Of a stretch of 64,000 nt of DNA, positions 23,740-34,382 are shown one piece after another. Position 1 is the first letter of the stretch. Each line of letters starts with the position of its first letter. Below the pieces are notes generated by a model. The model did no database searches, was not told where the DNA came from, and was given only the letters and a program-made list of their open reading frames with translations. The stretch spans positions 229,221,741 through 229,285,740 of the forward strand of contig CM041465.1 of assembly GCA_023213395.1 (NCBI GenBank), in the 5' to 3' direction. The position numbers and the translations under genes were made by a program. This stretch comes from Cycas panzhihuaensis (lineage: Eukaryota; Cycadophyta).

Positions 23740-25110
23740 ATTAAGGTTAGGATGGAATGCTCTCCTGATGAGCTAAGGGAGTACTCCCTTTTGTTCCAAG
23801 AGTTTCAGGATATCTTCACGTGAGATTATTCTGACATGAAGGGAATTGACCCCTCCATTGTCACTCATAACCTCACCACTATCCCTGGTGCCCGCCCCAT
23901 GTGTCAGAAGTGGCATCCTCTTCACCCTAAGCTCCCAGTCGCCGTTAAGATGGAGGTTGAGAAGATGTTGGATGCTGGACTCATCACCTCCATCGATTAC
24001 CCCAAGTGGGTATCCAACATTATCCCCATTGCTAAAAAGAATGGGGCCATCCGCATATGTGTCGATTTTCATAATATTAACAAGGCTTGTCCTAAGGACA
24101 ACTTTCCACTCCCCTTCATCGATCAAATCATTGATCGAACCATTGGATTTGAAGTTATGACCTTAATGGACAGCTTCCCTAGCTACAACCATATCCAGAT
24201 ATCTCTTGAAGATCGCTACAAGATAGCCTTCACCACACTGTGAGGTACCTTTGCCTACAAAGCAATGCCCTTCCATCTTAAAAATGCAGGTGCTACTTAT
24301 CAAAGAGTGATGCATTTCATCTTCCATGACCTTATTAATAACACATTGGAGGTCTTCATGCATAACATGATGGGTCTCTCACGTATTAGGGCCCATCATC
24401 CCTCTAACTTGCAGGCTATCTTCGCATGATTTTGCAAGTATCATGTTAGCCTAAACCCACTCAAGTGTGTATTTTCCATCACTTTAGGCAAGCTCCTTGG
24501 ATTCCTCATGTCAAAACAAGGGATCCAGATTGACCCTGATAAAGTTAAGGTAATCCTTGACATGCCACCTCCTGGAACCTAACAACAGATCAAGTCATTT
24601 CTAAGTAGGCTCAGTTTTCTTAGGCGCTTCTTGGTAGACTTCGGCGTAAGCGCCAAATCCCTTACGAACTTATTGAAGAAGGGAGCTCCCTTTATTTGGT
24701 CTGACAAGACCCAACAAGCCTTCGAAGGACTTAAGGAAGCCCTCACTTCCACTCCTGCACTAGTGCCCCCTTGCTTCGATAGGCCCTTCATTCTTTATAC
24801 CTCGGTGACTGACGAATCTTTGGGCACTTTGTTAGCTCAGGAGGATGACTCAGGAGTCAAGAGGGCTATTTATTTCATCAGTCGCACTCTCATAGCTACT
24901 GAACTTAACTACTCTCCTATCAAGAAGGAATGTCTCTCATTGGTCTATGCAACCAAGAAGTTTAGACATTACTTACTTGGTAACACCACCGAGGTGATTG
25001 TCCAGTCTGATCCCTTGCGATACTGACTCACTCATTCAAATTTGACGAGTAGGGCTGGTTGTTGGGCCGTCCTACTTCAAGAGTTCAACCTTTACATCGT
25101 TAACTAGAAA
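23740..25110 (+). other. RT and first RNase H of G, RT catalytic box lost
   Basis: RT motifs appear in order: RICVDFHNINKACPKDNFPLP, LMDSFPSYNHIQI with the first catalytic Asp kept, AYKAMPFHLKNAGATYQRVM, then the box that should read YVDD, which reads FMHN (24355-24366). Both Asp are gone, so RT is dead. The following RNase H (about 24690-25030) is recognised by AIYFISRTL and LNYSPIKKECLSLVYA. Its first catalytic position reads YTS rather than an Asp. As I recall, loss at that site is typical for the Tat lineage, so this is probably ancestral and not decay. Confidence 0.88.
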
Positions 25111-25350
25111 TTGAAGAAGGGAATGGTAGTGGCCGAACAGCTTATAGACGCCCCCATTCCTAACTCTTTTGATATTCCCATTGACGATTCCCTTCCTGAT
25201 GAGTCCATCTTGACTATTCAGGATGTCTCTCCCCATCCACTCATCAACAATGAGTGGTATGGTGACATTGCGCAGTATCTCATGCAACAGCAATACCACC
25301 TCGATGCTAGTAGTAAAGTTAGATCTCGTATCTGGACTTCTGCTAAGTAA

Positions 25351-26499
25351 TACTTCCTCATGGATGAAGTATTGTACAAGAGGTCCTTCGATGGGATCCT
25401 CCTCCACTGTATCATCTTCGATGAAGTTAACCAAATACTCCACGAATGCCACCATGGTATTTGTGGGGGCCACTTTGGGGGCCAGTCTATGGGCTAGAGG
25501 ATCCTCCATATGGGTTATTTTTAGTAGTCTCTTTTTAAGAACACCCACGCTTTTGCCCTGAGATGTCAGTGATGTCAGGAACATGCCAACATCTCCCATG
25601 TGCCTTCTGAGGCCCTTTACCCCATCATCTCTCCATGGCCTTTCGCTTAGTGGGGGCTAGACCTCATCGGGGCTATCTCTCTACCTTCGTCATCGCAGCA
25701 CAAGTTTATCTTGACTACTACAAAATACTTCACTAAATAGGCAGAGGCCATTCCCTTAATTACTACTCCTCATAAAATGATAGCTACATTCATTTACCAA
25801 TACATCATTTGTCACTTCGAGATTCCTGATGTCTTAATTACTAACAACGGAACCCCCTTTTATAATAAGGAGATGGATGAGCTTTACGAGAAGTTTAAGA
25901 TTTCTCACAAAACTTCTTCTCCTTGCTATCCTTAGGCAAATGGTCAAGTGGAGTCATTCAACAAGACTCTCATCAATATCCTAAAGAAAACTACGACTCA
26001 ATCCCAAAAGGACTAGCACCTCCAGCTGCCTTCCACTTTGTGGGCTTACCGCATCTCTATCTGTTCTGCCATGGGAATGACCCCGTTCTCCCTAATCTAT
26101 AGTATCGAGGCGATACTCCCATTGGAAGTGGAGATCCCTTCCCTGCAAGTCTCTCTTCGAGGTCTCATCGATGAGGAGTCGATCTGCCAGGCTCGCCTCT
26201 TGGACCTCAAAGCTTTGGATGAGAGATAGTTAGCTGCCTATCAGGCTAACCTGGCATCCAAAGCTCGCTCACAAAGGACCTACAATAAACATCTTCATTC
26301 TTGTCCTTTATTTTCTGGGGACCATGTCCTCAAACTAGAATATCTTCATGATTGTTTGACCAAATTCAAACCTAAATGGGTTAGCCCTTTAGTCATTATC
26401 AAAACCCTTGGTAATGGTGCTTATAGGATTGCCACACTGGAAGGTCTTGAGTTTGAGAAATCCATTAATAGGAAATTCCTTAAGAAGTTTTACTCATGA
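25351..26499 (+). other. Integrase of G, one catalytic Asp lost
   Basis: The HHCC zinc finger begins ECHHGICGGHFGG, and its CxxC is broken by a stop (RCQ, stop, CQEHAN, about 25560). The core has Asp in WGLDLIGA (25660-25662), Asn-Asn in ITNNGTPF (25843-25848) where the second Asp belongs, and the Glu in GQVESFNK (25951-25953). The C-terminal part contains GDHVLKLE and NGAYRIATLEG, which form the usual gypsy GPY/F-like tail. No chromodomain follows, which fits Tat rather than the chromoviruses. Confidence 0.87.
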
Positions 26500-27600
26500 C
26501 CTTACGGTCACCTCATCCGCGTTGTGAAATGAGCCTAAACTACCATCTTAAGTTGTTCTCATTTCTCCCATCCATGAGTAGAATGACAACTGAGGATGGC
26601 CTCTTCCATTTCTTTTTGGTTCCTCCTGTAGAACCCATGTTCCCATGTCCTTTTGGGACTCTTGTCTTCCCATTTGGGCATCCCTTAGTTAGGACAATGC
26701 TCTGGAGTATTATTACTCCCCCTCTTGCTCAGTGTTTCCTTTGCATATCCTACTATGCTCCTCCATAGACGTGCGTGTTGCCCTATTTCTAACCCCACAT
26801 GTGTCTATCACCTCTACTCATGGTGGTCGTATGTGCTCCTATTAGATATATAGCCATGCATGGAAGGAAATATATGCATCACATAACAAAACATCTACAT
26901 CATACACAACAAAGCATCACATATCAAAATGGGGCACCAATTGCCCCGTCTATATATATACATCAAATCATATATCATATCATACATATGGGAAGCCAGT
27001 GTCCTTGCAGGGGGGTACAATCATATGACTCTATATATATGACCCCCTAGAGGCCCGTGCTTTCCCTTGTCAAAATTAGATATATGAGTACCATACTACT
27101 GCTGCCCTACTCCTCCTCCTGCTGTCCTTGATAGACCTACCTCTCTCATAGGTCGTGATGGGTCAGCACCAATTTCCAGCTATCTGGACCATCCCGTATC
27201 CTCAATCACCTTTGCCTTCTGGCCCTGTCTCCCATTGCACTCTTATAACCCTCCGTTTTGCTCTTTCTTGTAGGTGCATTTATGGCACCTCACTATTGCA
27301 CCTTTTCACAGGGCCCTTCCATCTCGTTTTACGTGCCACCCCCATGCATGCCTGAGTTTATACTCGTTTGGCTCATTTCACCATCCTGGACCCGTTTCCA
27401 TAGCTCTTTTCCACCCCTGGGACTTCCAAAGGGAATGCTCCCCCTGTCTGGGGGTATGTTTTGCTTTCCGAAGCAACCTTTAGTACCCTAGGGCACCCTT
27501 TTTCTGCCCACTCCCAGGTAGTGGTCGGATAGCCTAATCTCGTCCTTAGGTAGCCTTATCACTAGGTCCTCTTACCCTTCACAGCCATTTATTACCCTTC
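26500..27600 (+). other. Spacer between integrase and second RNase H of G
   Basis: This stretch is non-coding as far as I can tell. It contains short AT-rich blocks (about 26940-26990) and a possible hairpin with arms ggggggt at 27009 and accccct at 27041. A 20-base unit ending gccattta is repeated head to tail at about 27572-27611. The frame that carries the downstream RNase H is closed many times here, so that domain must be separately translated or joined by splicing. Confidence 0.45.
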
Positions 27601-28101
27601 ATGGCCATTTATTGCTTGCATTTCAAGCCTCTTTTTTGCTCTATAAATGTTTATTATTACCAAGACTTTGTGTCACCCATATCTCTCTATATTTTTACCA
27701 ACGACGGAAGCCACGGTAACCCTGGACCTTTTGCCACTGCATGGATCCTCCGCAGCCCCTCCAAACATGATTTCCTATGCTCTGGGATCTTCCTTCCAGA
27801 GGCTACCAATAATGAAGCTGAGTACACAACTGTTATTGAAGCTCTCACAGATGCTCTCCATTTCCATCATGGATTGATTATTCTTCTTTGTGACTCCCAG
27901 GTTGTGGTGCCCCATCTCACCTAAGTTTACCAGGTGCGATGCCCTCACTTGAGAGCCCTTGCTTTAACCGCCATATCTCTTTTGGCCTGTTTCCAGTCTA
28001 TCAACATTCGACATATTCCTCGAGCCCTCAACACTGAGGTAGATAGTCTCGTTTGCCTTATCCTTGAGCGTCACCTCCATCTTCTTATTGACCATCCCTG
28101 A
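27601..28101 (+). pseudogene. Second RNase H of G, downstream of integrase
   Basis: This is an RNase HI-type domain that would remove RNA from RNA-DNA hybrids during reverse transcription. Numbered from the ATG at 27601, the motifs are NDGSHGNPGP with Asp35, TNNEAEYTTVIEAL with Glu74, LLCDSQVVV with Asp98, then RHIPRALNTEVDSL with His138 and Asp148. All four acidic residues and the His of the family are present. One stop (27922-27924) interrupts the domain and the reading ends at 28099-28101. Tat-lineage elements are known to carry an additional, archaeal-like RNase H (aRNH) besides the gypsy one, and this is the best match. It is in the same frame as gag-pol but 1.1 kb beyond the gag-pol stop. 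Confidence 0.82.
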
Positions 28102-28508
28102 GACTTGTCTGATCACTATATCGCCTGAGTCCCAGGCCATCATGCTCATCTTCTTGCTATCCATTTGCACCTCTGAAACCTAGCTGCTAATGAGGTTAAA
28201 CTATGGCGACTACCAGTTTTGTTCACTCATCTCTTCTACTTGATCACACATATCTCTTTGCATCTTTTGTGTTGGGGGCAGCCCCCTCATCCTTCATGTT
28301 TCCAGTCAATTCCTGGGTGGCGCATAAGCAGCCCCTATGTTGCCTTCACATCTGCCTTCTTATCCATGCATTTTTCCATGACACTCACTGGCACCCTTGA
28401 CTACTGTTATGACCTTGATTTATATATCTATATACATATTTGCTACTGACAGTTGTGTTGTCAGCATTCGCCATCGCACCATGCTTCTGAGTGTTGAGGC
28501 TCTGCTGC
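28102..28508 (+). other. G 3' untranslated region
   Basis: I see no protein signature. Open readings at 28203-28449 overlap in two frames and look like chance. The region leads into the polypurine tract. Confidence 0.5.
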
Positions 28509-28519
28509 TAAGAGGGTAG
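28509..28519 (+). other. G polypurine tract
   Basis: TAAGAGGGTAG directly precedes the TG that opens the 3' LTR. It contains two pyrimidines, so it may be decayed. Confidence 0.65.
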
Positions 28520-31296
28520 TGTTTCCCAACTTTTGAGAATGGATACGGAGAGGTTGACTTAGGTAAATGCAGGTACGTTTCTCACCTTATTTTTATTTTC
28601 TTTTATCAGGAGTATGTGCTTGCATGTTATGATTTCGTAGATGGTTTTATGTCATCTACACCTATCTAGCCTATGACCACTATAGTGGGGGCACATTCCT
28701 AGTGAGTGTGACACCTTGGTGGCCACATCACTTCCTGAAATCTGCCCTTCTCCCCTTAAGATTCACTTGACTTATATGATGTTCACTTTTATGTTGACTC
28801 ACTGCCATTTGGCCTCCTCTTGGCACCCTTGAGTCCCATGATCACCTTTCTTGTGGCTTTTGGTCTATTGCTTGCCCCTTAGCAGGTGGGCCCGCCCACC
28901 TACCAGCCTCCTAGTATATTGGTCCATGGCCCTAGCTAGCTATTTGGGCCTATTTAACATTCTGGTCTTGCACCGCGACAAATTTCACGATACCACGAAG
29001 TTTACCGTGGTATTGCAAAGTTTACTGCAATGCGACTATTATAACTTATTTTTTAAAATTGCTATGGTAATTCATGCATTTATTATAGAATTGCCACGTG
29101 TCTCTTGATCCAACTCAGCACCAATCGAGCCCTAACCACTCAATTAGGGTTGGGGCTGAGTATTTAAGTCCTTCTCAACTCTTTTTTTTTTTTTTTTGGC
29201 TCTCTTTAGAAGGATCAACAAGGAAAAATGCCCTGATGTCTACTATCTTCTACTGATCTACTGTTGTTCTAGGACCTACAATCACTCTTCAACACCCAGC
29301 TCTCCTTTGGCTTCACTGTGACATCTTCACAGCTCATTGCATGCCTTGGAGAGGGCCTCCTTGAGGAGTTTTCAGGGTCTCCTTGCCCAGGTAGCCACCA
29401 AGTGGTCTCAGAAGCAGGTTTTTTCTCCAGCCATCTTAGTAGGGGCTCTATACCTGCTGCACTCCAGCTTTTCCTCAAAATTTCTAGCCTCTTCCAGCAG
29501 GCTTTAGCAGAGGAAAATACCTCCCATCTTCTCTAAAGGTATTTATTGGTTTAAGGTTTTGCCTTTACCCAGTTTATGCCCAGTTTTGCATGTTTTACAC
29601 TAGCGTGTCTTATCTTGTTTCAAGGGTTATTTCTTGCCTTTTCCTTGGGCTTTTTTCTCTGTTGTTTAGGCCTTTTCTCCTATATTTCACACTTAGGATA
29701 GTGGTCAAAGAGGGATACATAAGGTTTGGGATAGAGCTAGGTGGATTTCGTACCACCCTCCATGCTCCCTAAGAGGCTTCCACCCTCTAAACCTTCCTCT
29801 TTGCCCCTGTGCTACTCCTAGAGTGGAATAAGAGATTGGTAGGCTATTTCCAACTGCTAAAATTAGCGATGGCACTTGTTGCAACGCTGGTTTGAGGGCT
29901 CATTTCCCTAATCCAGGCAACGCATAAGCCCCAGTCACTTTTTTTGGCTCCATCCTTTTCTCAACGGCCCGGTTTGCTTCCCATAGCACTCTGATTCATT
30001 GAGCTTTGCTTTGGGCTCTTTTTACATCTCTGCTGCCCCATTTTCTAGCCAGTTGTATAGTCATACCCTCACTACCTTACAGCTTCTTGAGGGAGGTTAG
30101 GGTTGCTCTTTGCGGGAGGTGGGCCACTCTGAGGCTTACTTATCTACTTACTATTCATTTGAGTAGTTTATTTTGCCATAGATTATTACTGCAATCTTGT
30201 GGTTCATGAACAGTAATATATATGTATAGAGGCTTGTTTTTAGTATATGTACACATGTGTTATTGGGACTCCACTTTGTGTTGCTAGCCTCCTTTCTTCA
30301 GAAAGGGATATTTGTGTTTACTTGCAGGTACCTGGAGGACGTAAGGGATTTCCCCCTTTTCTCTCTTGTGGGTAAGTGCGATCATTCATATTTCATTATA
30401 GCATCTCATTTGCTACTATTACTTTCTTTTTTTCCTTTCCTGGCACTCTAGTGTCGCTTCTGGGGAAGGTAAGAAAGCCCCACGCTTCGCCCTATCGTGA
30501 CCCCTCTTTCGCCATGCTTCATGGAGTGACTTTGCACACCTTGTGGGCACATTGCTGCTTTGATCGTGTTTCTATTCTGGGTATGTGCTCTCGCTTCATT
30601 TCATTTTCTTTCCTTTAGAAGATTTACATGGTAGTAATTAGATCACTTAAAAGGAAAAAGAAAATCAACTCTCTCTTTTAGTTCACATTCTGTTTATTAA
30701 ATTTTATGTACTACATCTATCATAGGAAAGGTTTTAGGAAGTTCTTCCCTCCAACCTTTCCCTTTATCTTGTAAACTTCACCCTTGTCCTCTTGACTTGT
30801 TATACTTGGTTTAGTTTACTTACGTACGTCCTAGCACCCTCCTTTCTCTTGATTGCTCTTTCAAAGGGGGGAACTCTTGATTGATCGATCATTCTCATTC
30901 CCTTCATCCTCCCTTAGTTTTCTTCCACTCAACTGGATAACCAAGAAGACCTTAACCGTAGGTTACTCACCTACTTTGCCCCCTGCTTGTTTCCCTCCAC
31001 TATAGGGAAACCCTCGAGGGACTCTCTCCCTTCCCTTTCGGCCATCCAAGGGTAGGAGGATTCTTCTCCAAGATCTATCCAAGCTACTCTTTTACCTCCC
31101 CTCTTCTTAGTTGAAATGGGGAACCACCTTTAGATAGTTAGGTACTATTTACAGGTCCCGAACTCGTGCTCTGACGCACAGGGTGCCCTACATGGTACTT
31201 GCCTTAATTATAGGTTCTTATCTGCACCCGATAGCATCATCACTTACCCTCGCTATCCCTACATAGCTAGGCGGTTATCCCGTAGATGCGTATCCA
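28520..31296 (+). repeat. G 3' LTR (2,777 bp)
   Basis: The copy starts TGTTTCCCAAC and ends GTATCCA, followed by TSD ccatg (31297-31301). It aligns with the 5' LTR end to end. The differences are dominated by C/T and G/A exchanges. Confidence 0.93.
29161..29168 (+). promoter_or_regulatory. TATA box copy in G 3' LTR
   Basis: TATTTAAG is conserved with the 5' LTR copy at 17530, including the flanking ctgag and tcctt. Conservation between diverged LTRs fits a promoter element but is also expected from copying. Confidence 0.4.
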
Positions 31297-31301
31297 CCAT
31301 G

Positions 31302-33521
31302 GTATATGTTATCCCCCCCATTTGGGGTACATTACATCAAGAAGCCTAAAAAATATAATATGTTCTAGTAAAAGCTGAGAAAAAATGAAGATAAATAATA
31401 ACTCATGACTTTGAATGAAAACGTCTCTAAAATATGTCGAATGACTTATTAAATAAAAGGTCTTTCTATTACAAATCCAACGCAACATATGGGACTGAAA
31501 TCAGACCTCCTAATCTCAAGATATAACTAAAAATGTGGCAATTGCTTCTTAGTAATATTGAAAAATGATGAAATAGGGACTAGCCCCCTCCATGAGCTGG
31601 CAACAGGTCGCATAATGTCTCCATATGACCTGATGCTGATAGTTAAGGAGCAAATTGGACCCAAAACTATTATGAAATATAATTAAATTCTATTTTTTAA
31701 ATTAAAAAAAATAAAATAAACCCTTTTAAATGAAATTAGAAATCTGCCACACATTAAAAAAATCAATATTATAACAAATAAAAGCCTTAAAATATTAGGG
31801 TTTCGAATGTTATCTCACCACTATTATTATGTTTGCAGGTTGCCGCCATGAATAAAGGATAGATCACCATCAATCATTCACCATTATTATGCCAACTCTA
31901 ATAGTTTATACTCCCACCACTATTACTATGCAAGTCTGTGAAGAAGATTTTTGATAGCCACCATGAAGAACCAGTGTTGCAGGGAGACATCGTTGTGCAG
32001 AGAGGCCATCATCTACTTATCCCCCCCTTTTATTATACCTTCATGATATTCTTTCGAAGGTAGAATTTGTGCACAAATTACTGTTGAATCTATAATCATA
32101 TAGTTGTGGATCCAATCCTTGGATTTCTAGTTTGCATGCTAAATCCATAACCATGGTAATCAGGTAGTAGAGGCTACAATAAACAACTACGAGGCATTGA
32201 GTGCATCTATATTAGATATTGGGAGGTGTTTTATAGGTGTGACTCCATGGGAATCAAACCAGGAGACCTGGATTTGTTAGTCTCCCAATAGTTTCCCATT
32301 TCAAGAAATTGAAGAGTGGTTCTTATAGTCATATACTAACTCAAATCCAGTTGAGATATTTTAGCTTTGCAAAAAATATGTTTAGCTTTACATAAATGCC
32401 ACGAGCGACCCCTTCTCATTTGTTTTTAATGTAGGATGCCAACATGACAATCAACTAGCCGTTGGATGCATAGACCTGCTTAGCTATCTTTCCCAGGGTG
32501 CAGAATGAATTTGGCAATGGTCCCAGCAGTGCCTCTAGGGGGAGCTTACGAGTTCATCAATAACATCAAAATGCTCAGAAACAAAAGACTGGCTTTGAGT
32601 TTCCTAACCACCTAGGAACACTACATATACTGCACTCCAAAATAGATCAACTCTTCCTGAATACATGGGAACAACATGGTAGTGAGCAGTGTCCAGATGC
32701 TCTTAGTTCATATTTAAAGCACTTGAACGAGCAAACTTTATAGATTTACATTAGCCTTATCAACTAGATGAAGCTCTTCAAGTGCGGGGCATATTCTAGA
32801 TGTTACGATATATGACCAAATGAAGCTCTGCCATGGGGTTGAATATAGGTTTCTCTTACTATATTCTTAGGCTACAAGACTTGGCAGTGGTAATATATAG
32901 CAGATGGAAGAGATTTTTTTTTTTTTTAAATACATAAGAATATAGGCCAGATTTGAAGGCCTTAAATACAGAAAATTTTTTATTTTTCTCAAATATAGTA
33001 AATCATAAAAGGAGTATATATCAGCAAAAAGAATATAAAACCTTTATCCACCTATAGATCTACAAAAAAAATCAAAATAGAGTCACTCCTGGCTAAGAAG
33101 GACTCTCTCAACTAATGTCAACGATTATGATTGCATTCTTGTCTACTGATGTGCAACGGAGATGGTCTTCCAATAATTGGAATCTGAACATGAGATTTCG
33201 TGGACTTTCACCTGCATGTAAATTTATTATAGTACCACATGTGGAGAAGATGTCCACTTGAGCAGTATCAACAGGCCTCAAACAACTACAAAACTTCAAA
33301 ATGGGTTTGAAAATTGCCTCTCATCAACATAAAAAATAGCCCTTCAAAACTTGATAATAATCACATAACAAAATATGTATAAGATATAACGTGAAATGAT
33401 CTTCAACTTGACAAAGTCACCAAATAGGCACATCAAAAAAATTACAAGGCTTGAAAGCATAAAAATCAAGGATAACATGTACTAGGGTTTGTAAGAAATG
33501 CCTCCAAGGATTAAACCATGG
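31302..33521. other. Y interior, right part, no coding seen
   Basis: This is the remaining body of Y between the G insertion and the Y primer site. It includes a poly-T run near 32915-32925. The minus reading at 33108-33299 resembles no gag or pol. No retrotransposon protein motif was found on either strand. Confidence 0.5.
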
Positions 33522-33533
33522 ACTCTAATACCA
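33522..33533 (-). other. Y primer-binding site (tRNA-Met type)
   Basis: Minus-strand TGGTATTAGAGT immediately follows the 5' LTR end, with two differences from the common site. Confidence 0.75.
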
Positions 33534-33809
33534 TGTTAGAATTAGGAATGTAATAAGCACATCAAACCCTAATGGTGAGTAATAAAAAGATGATGTACAA
33601 AATAGATACCATGTTGGAGAATTGGCCAAAACTCAATTATGAACAAAGAATAGTACATACTTATAGTATAAGCTCACCACTAGTGAGAGAACCCCATTGG
33701 ACTACTTAGAGGTGGCACATATATCAAGGTGACCTATAATTCTAATATAAAATACAAAAGATAGAGAGATTTTACATAGGGCTAATGGAATTGAGTATTA
33801 CACCCAACA
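33534..33809 (-). repeat. Y 5' LTR
   Basis: The copy starts TGTTAGAATTAGG and ends CCCAACA before TSD atata. Compared with the left copy it lacks about five bases near 33595. Confidence 0.87.
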
Positions 33810-34078
33810 ATATACTAAGTTCAAAGGTTATTCAAGGTAGTAAAGTATAATATATAAATATAAGGCTAATTAATATAGTATAATAATATATAGTATATTT
33901 AACATATCAAAGTCATAAGTTTCATATAACTCAAGAGAAGAGAGAACTTCTTCAAACCCCATGATAATACTTAAAATAAAAGAGAACAACTGCCCTATAA
34001 TGATATTAGTCTGTGCATTAAAGCTAGATGAAGAGAGGATTAGGTTTTCTACTATACTTTGATTCATACATCTAATAA

Positions 34079-34370
34079 TGTTAAAGCGGTATTACCTAAC
34101 TAATGTAATTATGGATTATAGTTTATATGAACCTATTTGTGGCATTATTTATACTAATTCATGTAATCAAATATTGTACATTTGAAATGCTTATAAATCT
34201 ATAAATAAAGTTTCGAAGTCCATTTGTAAGTTACACTTACTTCTGTATCAATGTAATCCATGTTCAGTGGTCAGTTTTAACTGCCAAGTTTACCACATAT
34301 ATATTCTATTACGTACTTATTCCTTTTGCTTATTATGGATACAAACAATCTACTTGTCTAATGTTTAATA
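34079..34370 (+). repeat. B 5' LTR
   Basis: The copy starts TGTTAAAGCGG and ends GTTTAATA next to the primer site. It is homologous to 39847-40140. Confidence 0.88.
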
Positions 34371-34382
34371 TGGTATTAGAGT
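34371..34382 (+). other. B primer-binding site (tRNA-Met type)
   Basis: TGGTATTAGAGT follows the 5' LTR without a gap and is two bases from the common site. Confidence 0.75.

Larger units (their letters stand above)
19924..26499 (+). pseudogene. G gag-pol polyprotein, one frame with many stops
   Basis: From the first in-frame ATG (19924, MEGYLFDW) to the final stop at 26497-26499 every recognisable domain lies in the same frame: N-terminal extension, gag capsid, zinc motif, protease, linker, RT, RNase H, integrase. I count about 35 in-frame stops over about 2,190 codons and no frameshift. Where family context is clear, the stops replace Gln, Arg or Trp codons, the pattern left by cytosine deamination. 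The frame was closed at 19834-19836, so the start lies between there and 19924. The layout matches Ty3/gypsy (integrase after RNase H). The RT wording (AYKAMPF, NAGATYQRVM) and the degenerate first RNase H fit the Tat lineage. Confidence 0.93.
16909..31296 (+). mobile_element. Element G: Ty3/gypsy, Tat/Ogre-like, 14.4 kb
   Basis: The 5' LTR (16909-19662) and 3' LTR (28520-31296) start TGTTTC and end ATCCA. The perfect TSD ccatg lies at 16904-16908 and 31297-31301, both inside element Y. The primer site resembles the complement of plant tRNA-Arg, a trait reported for Ogre-type elements. Very long LTRs, a long N-terminal gag extension, and a second RNase H downstream of integrase also point to the Tat branch. 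In a hand-compared stretch of about 225 LTR bases (from 17061) I count about 19 differences, mostly transitions. All enzymes except the second RNase H have lost key residues, so G is dead. Confidence 0.93.
16026..33809 (-). mobile_element. Element Y: non-coding LTR element, host of G
   Basis: LTRs at 16026-16305 and 33534-33809 differ at roughly 25 positions by my count. The perfect TSD atata lies at 16021-16025 and 33810-33814. A purine tract (on the minus strand) touches the left copy and a tRNA-Met primer site touches the right copy, so Y reads on the minus strand. Element G sits near the 3' end of Y with its own TSD. Without G, Y is about 3.4 kb, and its interior shows no gag or pol motif. 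It is therefore a LARD-like non-autonomous element. Confidence 0.85.

Noticed and set aside
16909-31296. Endogenous plant pararetrovirus
   Set aside because: Paired LTRs, TSDs, an integrase and no movement-protein motif identify a Ty3/gypsy retrotransposon.
33108-33299. 63-residue minus reading in Y as a host gene or gag
   Set aside because: No motif, short, and surrounded by stop-rich sequence.
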